Positions 41,047 to 41,381 of a stretch of 41,381 nucleotides of DNA are shown here, in pieces. Location: the NCBI GenBank assembly GCA_045533195.1, contig JAZSHI010000005.1:1-41381 (forward strand). Reading direction: 5' to 3'. The stretch's first letter is position 1; each line of letters begins with the position of its first letter. The stretch is from SIG607 sp045533195. Lineage in GTDB: Bacteria; Bacillota; Clostridia; Oscillospirales; Acutalibacteraceae. Below the pieces are notes generated by a model that searched no databases, was not told the origin of the DNA, and worked only from the letters and a program-made list of their open reading frames with translations. The position numbers and the translations under genes were made by a program.

Positions 41047-41381
41047 ATGCCTAAGAATTATTTGCTTGTTTATTCAGAACAATTAGCAACAGATATTGAA
41101 TTGCTATGTGAAAAAATAAAAGCACCGTCTAATACAATCTTTCAAATTCGGAAAAGTTCGAGCAGTGTTTATGCCAATATTCGTGAGGCTAATTACGGGC
41201 AAAGTAAGGCAGATATGCTTTCAAAATTTGAGATTGCATTAAAAGAATGTAGTGAAACTGAAGGTTGGTTACAACTATTATTTAATACAAGCAATATTGA
41301 TGAAGATATGTTTAAAAAGAATAGAAACCTTTGTGGTCGCATAAGGCGACAATTGATTTCGAGTTGTAAGTGTTTGAAAGA
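41047..41381 (+). CDS. Four-helix-bundle protein, 23S rRNA intervening-sequence (S23)/Avd-like family (3' end beyond window)
   Basis: 111 codons are present and the frame is still open at the window edge; the family is usually about 115-125 residues, so only a few are missing. The sequence begins MPKNYLLVYSEQLATDIELL, then the conserved IRKSSSSVYANIREANYGQS and SKFEIALKECSETEGWLQLL, and ends in a basic helix (RNLCGRIRRQLISSCKCLK). This pattern is typical of small four-helix-bundle proteins found inside 23S rRNA intervening sequences, which are homologous to Avd, the RNA-binding accessory protein of diversity-generating retroelements. Here it is not in an rRNA gene but next to a hairpin array and under its own palindromic promoter. 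Its activity is unknown; binding of structured nucleic acid is an inference. Confidence 0.85.
   Translation, partial: MPKNYLLVYSEQLATDIELLCEKIKAPSNTIFQIRKSSSSVYANIREANYGQSKADMLSKFEIALKECSETEGWLQLLFNTSNIDEDMFKKNRNLCGRIRRQLISSCKCLK

Overview
The window looks like a chromosomal segment of a low-GC Gram-positive anaerobe of the class Clostridia, probably an uncultured gut lineage. The basis is AT-rich DNA with GGAGG ribosome sites, a hprK/murB/whiA/dnaE cluster, a mltG/U32-protease/alaS cluster that recalls the Bacillus yrr region, thyX as thymidylate synthase, an 82-residue XRE regulator beside cohesin/dockerin surface proteins, and type I dockerin repeats of the kind common in gut Clostridia. 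No rRNA genes are present, so finer placement is not possible.

Layout. 1-2043: divergent rlmB (cut by the window edge) and eno. 2085-6154, minus strand: a small lipoprotein gene, then an operon read as ychF, lipoprotein, yugP-like Zn-peptidase, alr. 6155-15977: a 9.8-kb accessory island with an XRE regulator (minus) and two large divergent surface-protein genes (plus). 16119-25522: hprK, ROK glucokinase, murB, whiA, dnaE, an HprK-like/S26-peptidase fusion and an acyltransferase-like protein. 25574-26710: prs (minus). 26876-32886: thyX, tmk, DJ-1, mltG, U32 protein, class B PBP. 32961-40578: alaS, HIT, PRTase, comEC (short), holA, TOPRIM/RNase M5-like, WYL regulator. 40651-40742: tRNA-Ser(GGA). 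40781-41381: a tandem hairpin array and a four-helix-bundle (S23/Avd-like) gene cut by the window end.

The island appears to be an insertion in the 5' end of ychF. The first 17 bases of ychF, ATGAAACTCGGTATTGT, occur at both island ends in the same orientation. The right copy still carries a good ribosome site and a TTGATA-17-TATAAT promoter but runs into a stop after 15 codons. The intact ychF at the left end has a different leader and a different promoter (TTGTGA-17-TATACT) supplied from inside the island. So the ychF-to-alr operon seems to have been re-promotered by the insertion. No integrase is visible, so it is probably a remnant or a non-autonomous cassette.

Inside the island, the XRE protein and the surface operon are divergent, and three 17-bp copies of TTAG-N7-CTAA sit on the two promoters, which suggests an autoregulated switch. 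The first surface protein has an N-terminal membrane segment, a long stalk of alternating proline-free Gly-X-Y and short beta modules, and a C-terminal cohesin. The second is a secreted 1649-residue protein that starts with a closely similar cohesin plus a type I dockerin and continues with InlB-type, BspA-type and MucBP-like modules. The simplest model is a membrane-anchored stalk that holds a dockerin-tagged adhesin, possibly able to chain because the adhesin carries both partners.

The second unusual locus is at the right edge. About eight perfect small hairpins with different stem sequences are joined by an almost constant linker (TGATGATATA or its complement), switch orientation midway, and end at a palindromic promoter in front of a four-helix-bundle gene of the 23S-IVS/Avd type. 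The rest of the window is ordinary housekeeping.
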